DNA from: Psychrobacter sp. Choline-02u-9
GTDB lineage: Bacteria; Pseudomonadota; Gammaproteobacteria; Pseudomonadales; Moraxellaceae
Direction of reading: 5' to 3'
DNA length: 64,000 bases
NCBI RefSeq assembly: GCF_002836505.1
Contig: NZ_PJBF01000045.1
Location: forward strand, 1-64,000
Made by a program: the position numbers and the translations under genes. The notes beneath the pieces were generated by a model. That model searched no databases and had not been told where the DNA came from. It was given only the letters and a program-made list of their open reading frames with translations. Within the stretch, counting starts at the first letter, position 1. Each line of letters opens with the position of its first letter. Positions 7,388 through 17,514 of this stretch are shown piece by piece.

Positions 7388-7733
7388 TTAGCTATTTGGA
7401 AGAGACCAAGACCAGCCTTCAGAAACGACTAGACCATCGCGACGCATTTTCTGTAATAGGTTACGTACCTTATTCTTACGCTGCTTGTCGTCTAGCACTT
7501 GCGGTAGCTTATTGGCCAGCATCTTATCAAAGTCAGCTAACCTACCTCGCTCAAACGTCTTGAGGTACTCTATAATCAAGCTTTGATAATGAATGGTGTC
7601 CATCATATCTAGACTGACCATAGCATCAACCAAAAATGGATACGATAGCTCGCTTCAGCCGCATCTTGTAGTAAGACGTTCTTGATGGTCCTAGGAACAA
7701 ACTCACCGCTATTATGCAAAACCAGTGTATGGC
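7388..7733 (-). pseudogene. C-terminal relic of an AlbA-type ATP-binding protein
   Basis: Reading leftwards from about 7733, one frame gives LHNSGEFVPRTIKNVLLQDA and continues to EASYR. After a shift near 7641 it continues as PFLVDAMVSLDMMDTI and ends with a winged-helix tail, KVRNLLQKMRRDGLVVSEGW. In the AlbA_2/Schlafen-like ATP-binding family, as I recall it, the junction reads YRNPFL, so one lost base in the Asn codon explains the shift. The family also has about 90 residues between DMMDT and the tail that are missing here. The N-terminal domain is gone. This is a decayed defence or regulatory gene. Confidence 0.65.
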
Positions 7734-7834
7734 TTGGTTTTGTTTATGCTAAGCTATTTAACTTAAACCAAACAATCTTCTGTAAAAGAATAGGTTATAA
7801 GCTAAAAATATACAATTATAATTTAAGGCTAAGT

Positions 7835-9700
7835 ATGAAAATTAAGGCAGATGTTTTTAGTATCGCAGATCTTGAAAGTTATTACTTTATAGTGCCAGAC
7901 TATCAGAGAGAATACGTTTGGGAAGCGGATAAGCATATTTATCAATTCTTAGTTGATATTGATGAAGAGTTTGAAGCTCACTCTCATGAGCAACAAAGCT
8001 ACTTTCTTGGTTCAATTATTATCGTAGAAAACAACAATAAATACGATGTTATAGACGGCCAGCAACGTCTAACCACCATTGTGATCAGCCTATGTGCAAT
8101 GCGCGATATATTAGAAGACATCAAGGAACATAGCCAACTCTCCAATATGAGCAGTAATATTCTCGATATTATAAGAAACTGGCTGTTTAAATTTGATCTC
8201 AAGACTAAATCCACACTTTGTCGCCTTGAACTACAGTACGATGAAAGTAACGGATATCTAGATACTTTGATTCAGAAAAAGACATACGAAGGCAAGATCA
8301 CAAATTCAATCGAGAAGATGCGAAAAGCATATGAGCGTGTTTCTGAGCATTTTCAAAGTTATGCAAACCAAAGTACAGAATTATTCGAAGACTACATACA
8401 ATACTTTCTGACTAACGTTAACGTAGTCGTGATGAAATCAGACAACCTTGGCAGTGCGTTAAAAATATTTGAAACTATTAACCAGCGGGGTGCTGGTCTC
8501 AACGCAATGGATCTTGTCAAGAATTTAATGTTCAGTAAAGCTAACTCACGTGATTTTGAAACGATCAAAACTAAATGGAAGCAGATTAACACTGACCTTC
8601 AGAACTGTGACGAGGGAGACAAACCGCTACGTTTCTTAAGATACTTTATGATCGCTCGTTACCATAATGGCATTATTCGAGAAGATGATTTGTATTCATG
8701 GATCATATCTAAAGAAGGCAAACAAAAACTACAGTATGAAGATCAGCCACTGAATCTAGTTAATGAAATGGCAACTGCCGCTAAACGCTATAGTTATCTG
8801 GTTCAAGCAACTAATAGTGACAACAATGAAGTAGGTATTAATAAATATCCTAACGTCGTCAATATCGGCTACATCAATAAACAGCGCTCACGTCAGCATT
8901 TAATATTATTAATGGCGTTAAATCTAAATTGTGATGACGATGTCGTCAATTATCTTGCGCAACAGATAGAGAGCTTTTTATTTTTCGCTAATACACTCAA
9001 AATGCAAACTAAAAACTATGAGAGGCGCTTTACAGACTGGGCTATTCAGCTACGCCAAAAGCGTAATGTAGAGGAAATTGTAGAGATTATCGATGGAACC
9101 ATGATTCCATATCTGAGAGGTTACTTATCAGATTTTAGATATAGCTTTTCGCAAATTCGGCATTATGACTATAACCCGCAGTATCGAGAGCGCTACATCC
9201 TAGGCTGCTTAGATACTGAGTTATGTATCCAAGCAGGACTAAACCCACTGAGTCAGGACAACATACAAAAGCTTCAAATTGAGCATATTCTCCCGCAAAC
9301 CTTGAAAAATTTAGATGTAAGCGATGAGTTTGACGAAGAAGAACGTGACAAATATACCTTTATGCTGGGTAACACCACACTACTAGAGAGTCAAATCAAT
9401 CAAGCTATTAATAATTACAACGACCTGTCCACTGACTGGTTTGCAATGAAGCAAGCAGAGTATATACACTCTAATTTTGTGCTTACTAAGCTGTTAAATA
9501 ATCAATATACTATCGGCAAAAATACTGGTCTAAATCGCCTAAAGAATAAGCTGAACTGCCAGTTCGATGAGTGGACAAAAATGTCTATTGAGCATAGACA
9601 ACAAATGTTAATGGAGCTGGCTTTAGATCATTGGCAGCTAAATGGTAAACGTCTTGATGAGTATGAAAAAATTAGCCCTATGAATAGTGCAGAAGTATAA
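7835..9700 (+). CDS. DUF262-DUF1524 protein, GmrSD-like modification-dependent nuclease
   Basis: I start at the ATG at 7835 (621 residues) rather than further upstream, because the family motif PDYQREYVW then falls at residues 21-29. DGQQRLTT (74-81) completes the DUF262 domain, a ParB-like NTP-using domain. The C-terminal DUF1524 part has IEHILPQTL (around 482-490) and LGNTTLLESQINQAINN, a His-Me (HNH-type) nuclease. In GmrSD and BrxU this pair cuts phage DNA carrying modified bases. The gene lies between relics of other accessory genes and is followed 94 bp later by the 157-aa gene. Defence function is inferred from family. Confidence 0.85.
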   Translation: MKIKADVFSIADLESYYFIVPDYQREYVWEADKHIYQFLVDIDEEFEAHSHEQQSYFLGSIIIVENNNKYDVIDGQQRLTTIVISLCAMRDILEDIKEHSQLSNMSSNILDIIRNWLFKFDLKTKSTLCRLELQYDESNGYLDTLIQKKTYEGKITNSIEKMRKAYERVSEHFQSYANQSTELFEDYIQYFLTNVNVVVMKSDNLGSALKIFETINQRGAGLNAMDLVKNLMFSKANSRDFETIKTKWKQINTDLQNCDEGDKPLRFLRYFMIARYHNGIIREDDLYSWIISKEGKQKLQYEDQPLNLVNEMATAAKRYSYLVQATNSDNNEVGINKYPNVVNIGYINKQRSRQHLILLMALNLNCDDDVVNYLAQQIESFLFFANTLKMQTKNYERRFTDWAIQLRQKRNVEEIVEIIDGTMIPYLRGYLSDFRYSFSQIRHYDYNPQYRERYILGCLDTELCIQAGLNPLSQDNIQKLQIEHILPQTLKNLDVSDEFDEEERDKYTFMLGNTTLLESQINQAINNYNDLSTDWFAMKQAEYIHSNFVLTKLLNNQYTIGKNTGLNRLKNKLNCQFDEWTKMSIEHRQQMLMELALDHWQLNGKRLDEYEKISPMNSAEV

Positions 9701-9794
9701 AGAAGTGATTTATTTAAATTACTTAGGTTAATAAAAACAAGTCGCTTATAGTTAATAGCTTGCTTCCACTGATCAAACCTTCAAGGCAAATTCT

Positions 9795-10268
9795 ATGGAC
9801 ATAGAAGAAAAGACAGCTTTAAACATTGCTAGGGATCTCTCTGATGATTTATGCAAAAAAATAACTAGCAAGACTATTCGTTGGATGCAAGGTTTCGATA
9901 CACAGCTTTTAGAAATAGACGGTCTTAAAAATCTTTGGGATGACATTTGCTATCAAATGCAGAGAGAAGAGTCTTTCTATTGGAGTCATTATGATGACAT
10001 GGTTGTTTCTAATATAGTACCGCTACTTGAAGAGCTGGAAGAATATAAGCTTACCGCTATATGGTTGCAAACGAACGATATTGATTATCAGCTATCTGAA
10101 TTGGAGTCAGATGGCTTATTAGTAGATATTCGGTATAAAACTTTAAATACGTCTTGCTATATAGATGATATAACTAAGTACATAACTAGAGAGTATATTT
10201 ATCAGCAGGCAGAAAGTTGGCGAAACGATAGACTCCGACAAGCTCTTGGATATTTTCCAGGTGATTAA
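9795..10268 (+). CDS. Hypothetical 157-aa protein, possible partner of the GmrSD-like gene
   Basis: The small acidic protein opens MDIEEKTALNIARDLSDDLC and ends with an EYIYQQAESWRNDRLRQALG tail. It has no membrane segment and no catalytic motif I can name. It follows the GmrSD-like gene in the same direction at 94 bp. A relic of a second copy of its 3' end lies at 7299-7373, on the other side of the same gene. This supports it being a recurrent, mobile accessory family. An antitoxin, immunity or adaptor role is possible but unsupported by motif. Confidence 0.6.
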   Translation: MDIEEKTALNIARDLSDDLCKKITSKTIRWMQGFDTQLLEIDGLKNLWDDICYQMQREESFYWSHYDDMVVSNIVPLLEELEEYKLTAIWLQTNDIDYQLSELESDGLLVDIRYKTLNTSCYIDDITKYITREYIYQQAESWRNDRLRQALGYFPGD

Positions 10269-10325
10269 CGTGTTAGTCTACTACTCCCAATATAGAGTAT
10301 AAATTAGTTATATTTTACTTATTAA

Positions 10326-11306
10326 TCACTCAGGATCATAGTCAGGCACGTCGCGCATAAAGTCATCTTTTATTTCTTGTACTAGATCTTCATACTCAAC
10401 GCTACCTACTATTAGATTTCTAGCTGCATCCCAGTCACATAGCTCTTCTATAACAGCATCATCGATAATAGGCTGTATATCATAGTTGATAGCTTTTACT
10501 AAGTCAGGTAATGATAAATATTCTAACTTAAGCTTTATCTCATTTTCTAACTGACCAAATAAAGTTTGACAGTCAATTAACGTTTGAACGTCATGTAATC
10601 CTTCATACGAAGGGTATTTGTCTTGAATATAAATTAAATAGCCAAGATACTCATATAAATTAATACGCTTACCATCCCTTCTAATATGAAATGAATTCAT
10701 TTCACAATAGCTTTGCTTCATAGGCTTGACTATACCTAGTATTAAGCTCTTTCTCGAAGAAGCATTGGAGAGATCAGCTAAAGTACATAAAAGCTCATAT
10801 AAGTTATCTTTCTGTTTTTCTAAATATACATATCGACGATCAACAGAGCGCTCACCAAGTTTATAACCATTACATTGGTCACCATAGAAATCAGCTAAAT
10901 CTACCGAGAACTTGACTAAATCAATCAAACAGCTTTCTAGTCTATAAGGTAAGTCTTCTCTACCAACAATATTGTTTATCTCACAACGTATGAATGAAAT
11001 GTAAGCTTGAATAAAAAAATAGTTACATTCTGCTATTAAAACCTCTCTATCGTTTAATGCCTCAGCTAACTCGATAAGTCTGTCAAGTATAAAATCAACA
11101 TCGCCACCTTCCCTGAGAACTGAAGATATCTGCTGTAATTTAAATATCAACCTTAACTCACTTGCAGAAAAGCTAACACCGTTATAACTAGAGATTTCAA
11201 GATCTTGACCATACGAATGATAAATGGACTGAAAAATCGCAGTATATTTATGTCGCCTACTGTATAGATCATTCTTGATCTTTTCATTAAACCATTGCCG
11301 TACCAT
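10326..11306 (-). CDS. Hypothetical protein, 326 aa
   Basis: I place the start at the ATG at 11306, which has GGAG 12 nt upstream; a TTG at 11324 is the alternative. The protein is mostly helical by composition, rich in Leu, Ile, Asp and Tyr. It has no signal peptide or membrane segment, and its C-terminus is very acidic. No conserved motif was recognised. It is convergent with the 157-aa gene, and the AT-rich composition matches the accessory zone. It could belong to a defence module, but only by location. Confidence 0.6.
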   Translation of the reverse strand: MVRQWFNEKIKNDLYSRRHKYTAIFQSIYHSYGQDLEISSYNGVSFSASELRLIFKLQQISSVLREGGDVDFILDRLIELAEALNDREVLIAECNYFFIQAYISFIRCEINNIVGREDLPYRLESCLIDLVKFSVDLADFYGDQCNGYKLGERSVDRRYVYLEKQKDNLYELLCTLADLSNASSRKSLILGIVKPMKQSYCEMNSFHIRRDGKRINLYEYLGYLIYIQDKYPSYEGLHDVQTLIDCQTLFGQLENEIKLKLEYLSLPDLVKAINYDIQPIIDDAVIEELCDWDAARNLIVGSVEYEDLVQEIKDDFMRDVPDYDPE

Positions 11307-11421
11307 TTTTATATCAAGCTCCAAAACTTTAATTTTTAGCTATTTTTACAATATCATGAAGTCAAACCCACCGACACTTGACCATTCATCAGCATAGGCA
11401 GTAACCAGTCTCTAAGCCCAG

Positions 11422-11853
11422 CTAACCTGCTTTTGTGTGCGGTATCAGCTCACCACTAGGTAGCTCTATTAGGTAGGTTGTCACAAGGTACGGTTCTGCT
11501 GGAAATGCTAAGGCTTCAGGGATTAGTGGGCCATCTACGCCTATTCCATAATTGTTCATATCAGCAAAGGATTTTTCAGCCGCTATTAACGTGTCCTCTA
11601 AAATGCTGTGCATATATTGATTGAACATAGCTACTTCCACAGCCCCAGACATCGTCCCATGCTCAAAGCTAAGCTTGTAATTATCAGGGATCTTTGCTAC
11701 TTGGGCTGTTCGATAATCAGAACGAGCAAGTATTGTCAGAACCGTACTTATTTCCTGATCAGTGGCTTCTAAAGCATATGCTCTAAATAAAAAACGCTGA
11801 ACGATACCAGTCATTTGATCTACGATTGGCCAAATATTTGCTACAAGTTCCAT
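11422..11853 (-). CDS. Hypothetical protein, 143 aa
   Basis: The protein opens MELVANIWPIVDQMTGIVQR and looks soluble. GGGGAAAGAG lies just before the ATG. It ends with a short hydrophilic segment, PSGELIPHTKAG. I recognise no family. It is the last gene before the YgjP-hsdR unit on the same strand, separated from it by 143 bp without a visible terminator, so read-through from that operon is possible. Confidence 0.55.
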   Translation of the reverse strand: MELVANIWPIVDQMTGIVQRFLFRAYALEATDQEISTVLTILARSDYRTAQVAKIPDNYKLSFEHGTMSGAVEVAMFNQYMHSILEDTLIAAEKSFADMNNYGIGVDGPLIPEALAFPAEPYLVTTYLIELPSGELIPHTKAG

Positions 11854-11996
11854 AACTCTTTCCCCAATTATTAATTACTACTTTAAAAGAACCGAATACC
11901 GAACTAATTGGATTAAAACTATTTTACAATGTCGAGCATACTGTCTCCGCGTAATTTATATTATAAAGTTCTTGCCAAGATACAATCTTTCTTTAG

Positions 11997-12821
11997 TCAC
12001 TCATTCAAATATAGCTCTGCCATTCCATCCAGTCTAGCCTTTACCGCTTTCCAATTCGGCATCACTTGCGTTAATAAATGCCAAAAACGCTCACTGTGAT
12101 TATGCTCTGCAATATGACACAGCTCATGCAGTATCACGTAATCAATGCATTCCTTTGGTGCTTTTACTAAATGCGGATTTAATATTAAATTGCCTTTAGT
12201 TGAGCAGCTTCCCCACTGCTTTTTCATGGTCATTAATTTTATTGCAGGACTATTTTTAACCCATGAAGCCTTATATATCAAGGCTTCAAGCCTCTCTCTA
12301 GAGATCGACCTAAATTTATTTTTATACCACTCGTCAATTAGGCTTTTGACGATAGCAGTTCGTTCTTCAATATTTAGTTTAGAATTACTTTGAGACAATT
12401 TCACATTCAATTTACCGCGACTGAGCTTCACCGTGCTGTTTATCACATTGCTAGTTTCTGCATCGGTTATCACTTTTAACACATAACGACGGCCTAGATA
12501 AAATTGGGTTTCACCGCTGACATAACGCTTGGGCAATACATGATCTTGTTGCTTGGCAAAGTCTTGTAGGCTTTGCCATATCCAGCGAGCACGCTTCATC
12601 ATGGCATCATAAATCATCTCATCGGTAGCATCGTTAGGTGCTGTGGCGACCACACGCTGATCAGGATGTACTTTAATGATCACTTTTCGAGGCTTGGTCT
12701 TTTTAGCAATCAGCTTGTCGCTTTCAAGCTGTTTTATCTTTTCTTTATAAGTTACTTCTTTACGCACAACTTCATAGTCAATTTTATCTTGACCATAATA
12801 AAACACACCATTCTCAGTCAT
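11997..12821 (-). CDS. YgjP/SprT-like zinc metallopeptidase (DUF45)
   Basis: The 274-residue protein carries the YgjP-like (M48-related) signature: KKQWGSCSTKGNLILNPHLV, then VILHELCHIAEHNHSERFW, giving the HExxH zinc site and the third ligand region. It starts at 12821 with AGGG 5 nt upstream and lies 28 bp after hsdR, clearly in the same unit. YgjP-family genes are frequent passengers of type I restriction operons. Whether they process HsdR or act on DNA-protein crosslinks is not known. The substrate here is unknown. Confidence 0.85.
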   Translation of the reverse strand: MTENGVFYYGQDKIDYEVVRKEVTYKEKIKQLESDKLIAKKTKPRKVIIKVHPDQRVVATAPNDATDEMIYDAMMKRARWIWQSLQDFAKQQDHVLPKRYVSGETQFYLGRRYVLKVITDAETSNVINSTVKLSRGKLNVKLSQSNSKLNIEERTAIVKSLIDEWYKNKFRSISRERLEALIYKASWVKNSPAIKLMTMKKQWGSCSTKGNLILNPHLVKAPKECIDYVILHELCHIAEHNHSERFWHLLTQVMPNWKAVKARLDGMAELYLNE

Positions 12822-12849
12822 TACCTACTACCCTCTTGCTGCTCTTAGG

Positions 12850-15800
12850 CTACTTGTCTCTCGAAAGTCCAAGACGGGTAATCTTTAGCACTTCCTCGAT
12901 GAGCTGTTGCGCTTTATCGATACCCAAATCCATAAATAACATCGGCAGCAATTTGACACTAATAGCATTTTCGATCTCTGCTGGATTAATAGAGTACTCA
13001 GCCACTGCTGTCTTAACGATATTATCAATATCAAAGGCGTAAGCGACTAGCTTGTCGTTATCTAGCTCTTTATCTATCAAGAAATCAGTATCAAATAAAT
13101 GCTTAAACAAACCAAAATACGCCTGAGCATGTTTATTTAATTTACCACTATCATCGATAAACTCATTTGGCACATCAGCGACATCACGGTCTTTGACGGC
13201 TTGCTCAAAGTCAGCAAACATCATGTACTGCTTCACTGGCGCATCGAACATTGCCTTGGCATCCGCAATCGCTTGCTTAAGCAATTTAGAAAAATACTCT
13301 TGGGCATAAGGATCATCAGCAAGATCTTGCTCAATCATCTTAGTGACACGGCCAGTGATTTTATCGGTTTGGTTACGGGCTTCATCATCGCTTAATTCTT
13401 CAGGCTTAACATCCTTACCTAAGTTGCCAACCAAGTAAGCTCCTTTTGCCTCACGAACTTCAAGGCCAGCGATGTGCTTATCAAGTAAGCTTCGAATATC
13501 CGCTTCATACTCATCGTAATCGATGGTTTCATCAGCATCCTCGCGCACTTGCTTACGTAGATTGATAAAGGCTTTTAGGTCGGCTTTGTAGCGATCACGC
13601 TTGTTATCGAATGATTTGTCTTCAAAGAAAGACGCTGATTGCAAAGCGATTTTCATGGCGTTAGAAAATGCGGTCAAAGCCGCATAAAAGTCATCACGTT
13701 CTTTGAGCTTGGTATCAACTACCCTACCATCGATTTCCTGCATCTTTGGTGCAAGCACTTGTCTTAGCGCTTGTCCGTCTTGCTTGTTTTTCACCGATGA
13801 GAAAATAGCCCATAGCTCGCTCTGTAGTCTGGGTAACTGCTTGTACTCAGTATCCATCGCGTTATATAGACCTTTGAGGTCTTCGATATCAAAGCCACCT
13901 TGCGTACGTTCTGCTAAGTCTTGGTATTTCTCAATGGTAATATCCAATTCTTTTAGGATGCCACGATAATCAATCAGATAACCAAAACGTTTCTTCTCAT
14001 GCAAGCGGTTTACCCGTGCAATCGCCTGAATCAAGTTATGCTGCTTTAGTGGCTTATCGATATACAGCACGGTATTCTTTGGCTCATCAAAGCCCGTTAG
14101 TAGCTTATCGACGACGATCATAATGTCAGGACCATCGTCCTGACTAAAAGCTTCTATAATGGCTTTGGTATAAGCCTTTTCATCACCGCCGTACTGATTG
14201 GCGACATTATCTTGCCACCAGTTCTGAACGATGTCTTTTGACTCTCCATCGACGGTATCATGCCCTTCACGGGTATCAGGTGGTGACATGGCCACCACTG
14301 AGGTCACTTTGCCAATCTTATCCAATGCTATTTTATAGCGGATAGCAGAGGCTTTAGAGTCACAAGCCAACTGGCCTTTTAAATGCTGCTGTTTAAAGTT
14401 TTGGAAGTGGTCAGAGATGTCGTGAGCGATCAGCTCAATACGACCTTCAACCTGATAGATTTGACCTTTTTGGGAGAATTTACGTTTGAGATCCGTTTTT
14501 TGATCATCGGTGAGCTTTTGGGTGATACGGTCAAACCAAGCATCAATAGCTTGGTCATTGGTATTGAGCTCAGGGATACGCTCTTCGTATAACAGTGGGG
14601 TAACGGTTTTGTCTTTGACCGCTTGCTGCATGGTATAAGAGTGAATGATGCTACCGAATTTGTTTTCGGTCTTGTCATCTTTCAGTAACGGCGTACCTGT
14701 AAAGGCAATAAAAGCGGCGTTTGGCAACGCTTGGCTCATGCGAATATTGTTCTCACCGTTTTGGCTACGGTGACCTTCATCGACCATGACGATGATGTTT
14801 GGGCTGTCGTTATAGCATTCATCATACTTAACGGCTGAACCAAACTTATTAATAATGGAGAAAATAACCCGCTCGTTACCGTGACCGATTTGCTGCGCTA
14901 GACGGCGACCAGAAGTTGCCATGGCATCGGATTTATCGCGATCGCTAAGTACACCACCAGAAGCAAAGGTTTGACTAAGCTGAGTTTCTAGATCGACACG
15001 GTCGGTGACGATAATGACGCGGCACTTGGCAAGTTCTTCTAACCAAATAAGCGCTTTGGAGAAAAAAACCATCGTAAAGGACTTGCCGCTACCTGTGGTA
15101 TGCCAAATGACACCGCCCTCACGACTACCTTTTTCATCGAAACTGCTGATACGTTCAATCAGTGCTTTTATACCAAAGACTTGCTGATAACGGGCAACAA
15201 TTTTGCCAGCCTTTTTATCAAACAAGGTAAACATGCGCGTCATCTCAAGCAGACGCTGTGGCTGTAAAAGGCTGATGATTAAGCGGTCTTGATCAGTGAC
15301 GGCTAGATCACCGCCAGCAATCAATGATTTATATTCATCTTTAATAGAGGTAGGACGATCACCAAACAAGTTATCAATCTGCTCATCACTGAGCGCTTGG
15401 TTTTTTAAACGATGAAATTCAGGCTCAGAGATTTCTTCTTCGACCCATTTTGCCCAAAACTTCTCAGGTGTACCGCAGGTAGCATACAGACCGTCATTGC
15501 CATTGACCGCTAGCAATAACTGGCTATAGGCAAATAGATGTGGAATTTCTTTTTGCTTTTGATTGCGAATATGCTGGGACACCGCTTGAGCATTGGTCGA
15601 TTGCCACTCTCTACTGGAGTCAGGGCGTTTGGCTTCGATCACTGCCAGCGGTAAACCATTCACAAAGCAGACGATATCGGGTCTACGGCTGTTTGTACCC
15701 TCGCTATTGAGTACCACCAGCTCTTCGGTCACGTGAAAGCTATTGTTGTCGATATTATTCCAATCGATCAAACTAATGGTTTGCGAGGTTTTTTTACCAT

Positions 15801-16143
15801 CGATAAACTCGGTCACCGTCACGCCATAGAGCATGGCGTTATATAGCGCCTCGTTTGCTGCCTGCAAGCCTAAGTTCATGGCAGGATTTAGTTCATGCAT
15901 GATCTTATCAATGGCGCTATCTGATAAAGGATGTAGCTTGCCCTCAAACATAAAAGTTTGCTTAGCTAAAAATGCACGCATGATAGGTAGTAATACAACT
16001 TGGTCAGTAGCCTTACTTGAAACCACTTTTGAGCGCATGGCACTGCATTGACTGGGTGGAATAAACTCATAGCCTAATGTTGTCAGCAAGGTCAAAGCAG
16101 GAATTTTCGAGCTAAATTCTTCTTGGAAATTTAGTGTAGCCAT
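12850..16143 (-). CDS. hsdR: Type I restriction enzyme, R subunit
   Basis: The 1097-residue subunit cuts unmodified DNA after ATP-driven translocation, in complex with HsdM and HsdS. The N-terminal PD-(D/E)xK nuclease has RRPDIVCF and AVIEAKRP (around residues 153-173). The motor has Walker A TTGSGKS (around 349-355), DEGH (around 455-458), FTGTPLL and the later VDKLLTGFDEP. A long C-terminal helical region should dock on HsdM. It lies 12 bp after the KAP NTPase gene, so both are co-transcribed, and it is separated from hsdMS by five other genes. Confidence 0.95.
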   Translation of the reverse strand: MATLNFQEEFSSKIPALTLLTTLGYEFIPPSQCSAMRSKVVSSKATDQVVLLPIMRAFLAKQTFMFEGKLHPLSDSAIDKIMHELNPAMNLGLQAANEALYNAMLYGVTVTEFIDGKKTSQTISLIDWNNIDNNSFHVTEELVVLNSEGTNSRRPDIVCFVNGLPLAVIEAKRPDSSREWQSTNAQAVSQHIRNQKQKEIPHLFAYSQLLLAVNGNDGLYATCGTPEKFWAKWVEEEISEPEFHRLKNQALSDEQIDNLFGDRPTSIKDEYKSLIAGGDLAVTDQDRLIISLLQPQRLLEMTRMFTLFDKKAGKIVARYQQVFGIKALIERISSFDEKGSREGGVIWHTTGSGKSFTMVFFSKALIWLEELAKCRVIIVTDRVDLETQLSQTFASGGVLSDRDKSDAMATSGRRLAQQIGHGNERVIFSIINKFGSAVKYDECYNDSPNIIVMVDEGHRSQNGENNIRMSQALPNAAFIAFTGTPLLKDDKTENKFGSIIHSYTMQQAVKDKTVTPLLYEERIPELNTNDQAIDAWFDRITQKLTDDQKTDLKRKFSQKGQIYQVEGRIELIAHDISDHFQNFKQQHLKGQLACDSKASAIRYKIALDKIGKVTSVVAMSPPDTREGHDTVDGESKDIVQNWWQDNVANQYGGDEKAYTKAIIEAFSQDDGPDIMIVVDKLLTGFDEPKNTVLYIDKPLKQHNLIQAIARVNRLHEKKRFGYLIDYRGILKELDITIEKYQDLAERTQGGFDIEDLKGLYNAMDTEYKQLPRLQSELWAIFSSVKNKQDGQALRQVLAPKMQEIDGRVVDTKLKERDDFYAALTAFSNAMKIALQSASFFEDKSFDNKRDRYKADLKAFINLRKQVREDADETIDYDEYEADIRSLLDKHIAGLEVREAKGAYLVGNLGKDVKPEELSDDEARNQTDKITGRVTKMIEQDLADDPYAQEYFSKLLKQAIADAKAMFDAPVKQYMMFADFEQAVKDRDVADVPNEFIDDSGKLNKHAQAYFGLFKHLFDTDFLIDKELDNDKLVAYAFDIDNIVKTAVAEYSINPAEIENAISVKLLPMLFMDLGIDKAQQLIEEVLKITRLGLSRDK

Positions 16144-16155
16144 AATTCAAACCTA

Positions 16156-17514
16156 TTACTCAAAAGCCATTATATTTGCTGTTTTTATAATTTGAGCTAT
16201 TGCTCTTTTATCGTGCGGCATACCATCCATAAATTCGTAATGTCTAATATATGAATCCCATTTCCTCTCCTGCTCTACGGATACTCTATAATCTTCAATA
16301 TTCTTATTACAATCCTTAGCTAGAATAGCCATAACAAATTCAAAAACTTCTGGTCTAGTACTACCTCCTTCTTCAAGAAATGGGGTTTTTTCCACTCCTA
16401 AGAATTCACCAAGTAGTTTGGCATCAATAGTACCTTTTTTAATTTGTATTATTAACTCAGGGCGATAGCACACTAACATCACACCAATTAGCCGAAGTAA
16501 AATCCCACCAATATATGTCTGATTGGTAAAGGTTTCAGCATTAGAAAGAGTCTGTACAATTTGCATATGCAGAACTAATGTTTCTATCTCTCTAAGAGAA
16601 AGGTCTTGATGCTGAATTAAATGATCAATAGCTTTTCTAAAATAAGATGAAACTAAGTACTTATTAGGTAAACAATTTTTATCTTCTGCCAATTTAAAAA
16701 AATGGTTGCTGGCAGCTAAAATAGGCAAGTTCGAATTTCTTTCAAATTTTGGAGATAACTCAAACCTAAATTTTACAAACTTATCTAAATAACGCTGTGC
16801 ATCTACTGCTTGACCATAACAATGGTTAATCGAGGCTTTGAGTTGCTGAGTATTAGTAATAAGCACAAAACTAACATTTTCTACGTCGAACGTATGCTTA
16901 ATAATTTCAAGCGTATCAATTGCAAAACTAGGTCTACAGCGATCAAGTTCATCTACAAATATAACAATTGGGCTATTAGATGCAATTTCTGTCAAAGCAG
17001 CTTGTAAAGTCTTTAGATTTTTTTCTGCTTCTATATGTTCTTTTAATATTAATTCAGCCGTAGCATCGATTGCTTTATCAGTCGCTTCTTCAATTTCATC
17101 AGTAAAGTCTTCTGCCACATCGGTAAAGTCTTGTCTGAGTAAATGAGATACACTGGCCTTAGCGAGCGCCTTAATACCAAACCTTACAGCAGGTAATATC
17201 TTTTTGATAAACTTTTTACGTGCTGGTTCATTAGGTAAGATTTTTATTATTTCTGCTAGTACAGTCATTAAAGGTTCATTAATATGATCAGCTTTAAAAG
17301 CATCAATATAAATTATGCTATGTGTCTCATCTTCCTTCATTAGATTGATCAGTTTATGGCAAAACTCAGTTTTTCCTGTTCCCCAACTACCATCAATAAC
17401 CATTGGCGAAATATCTATATCAGATTTCAAAAGCTTAATAGCTTTCTCAGCGATACTTTTACGTTGAAACTCATCACGCTCATCAAACGTTTTTGCCGTA
17501 ATGTCCATATCCAT
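16156..17514 (-). CDS. KAP-family P-loop NTPase
   Basis: The 452-residue protein has Walker A DGSWGTGKTEF (around residues 41-51) and Walker B IVIFVDELDRCRPSFA (around 183-198), the hallmark of KAP P-loop NTPases, the group of the phage-exclusion protein PifA. No clear membrane insert is seen, so it is probably soluble. AAAGGA lies before the ATG at 17514. It is placed between the Mrr-like nuclease and hsdR on the same strand, 12 bp from hsdR. Its action is unknown; the neighbours suggest a defence NTPase that might serve the Mrr-like protein or the restriction complex. Confidence 0.85.
   Translation of the reverse strand: MDMDITAKTFDERDEFQRKSIAEKAIKLLKSDIDISPMVIDGSWGTGKTEFCHKLINLMKEDETHSIIYIDAFKADHINEPLMTVLAEIIKILPNEPARKKFIKKILPAVRFGIKALAKASVSHLLRQDFTDVAEDFTDEIEEATDKAIDATAELILKEHIEAEKNLKTLQAALTEIASNSPIVIFVDELDRCRPSFAIDTLEIIKHTFDVENVSFVLITNTQQLKASINHCYGQAVDAQRYLDKFVKFRFELSPKFERNSNLPILAASNHFFKLAEDKNCLPNKYLVSSYFRKAIDHLIQHQDLSLREIETLVLHMQIVQTLSNAETFTNQTYIGGILLRLIGVMLVCYRPELIIQIKKGTIDAKLLGEFLGVEKTPFLEEGGSTRPEVFEFVMAILAKDCNKNIEDYRVSVEQERKWDSYIRHYEFMDGMPHDKRAIAQIIKTANIMAFE

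Noticed and set aside
7682-7834. Upstream extension of the DUF262 gene
   Set aside because: The extension overlaps the AlbA relic on the other strand and adds 51 residues before the normal family start.
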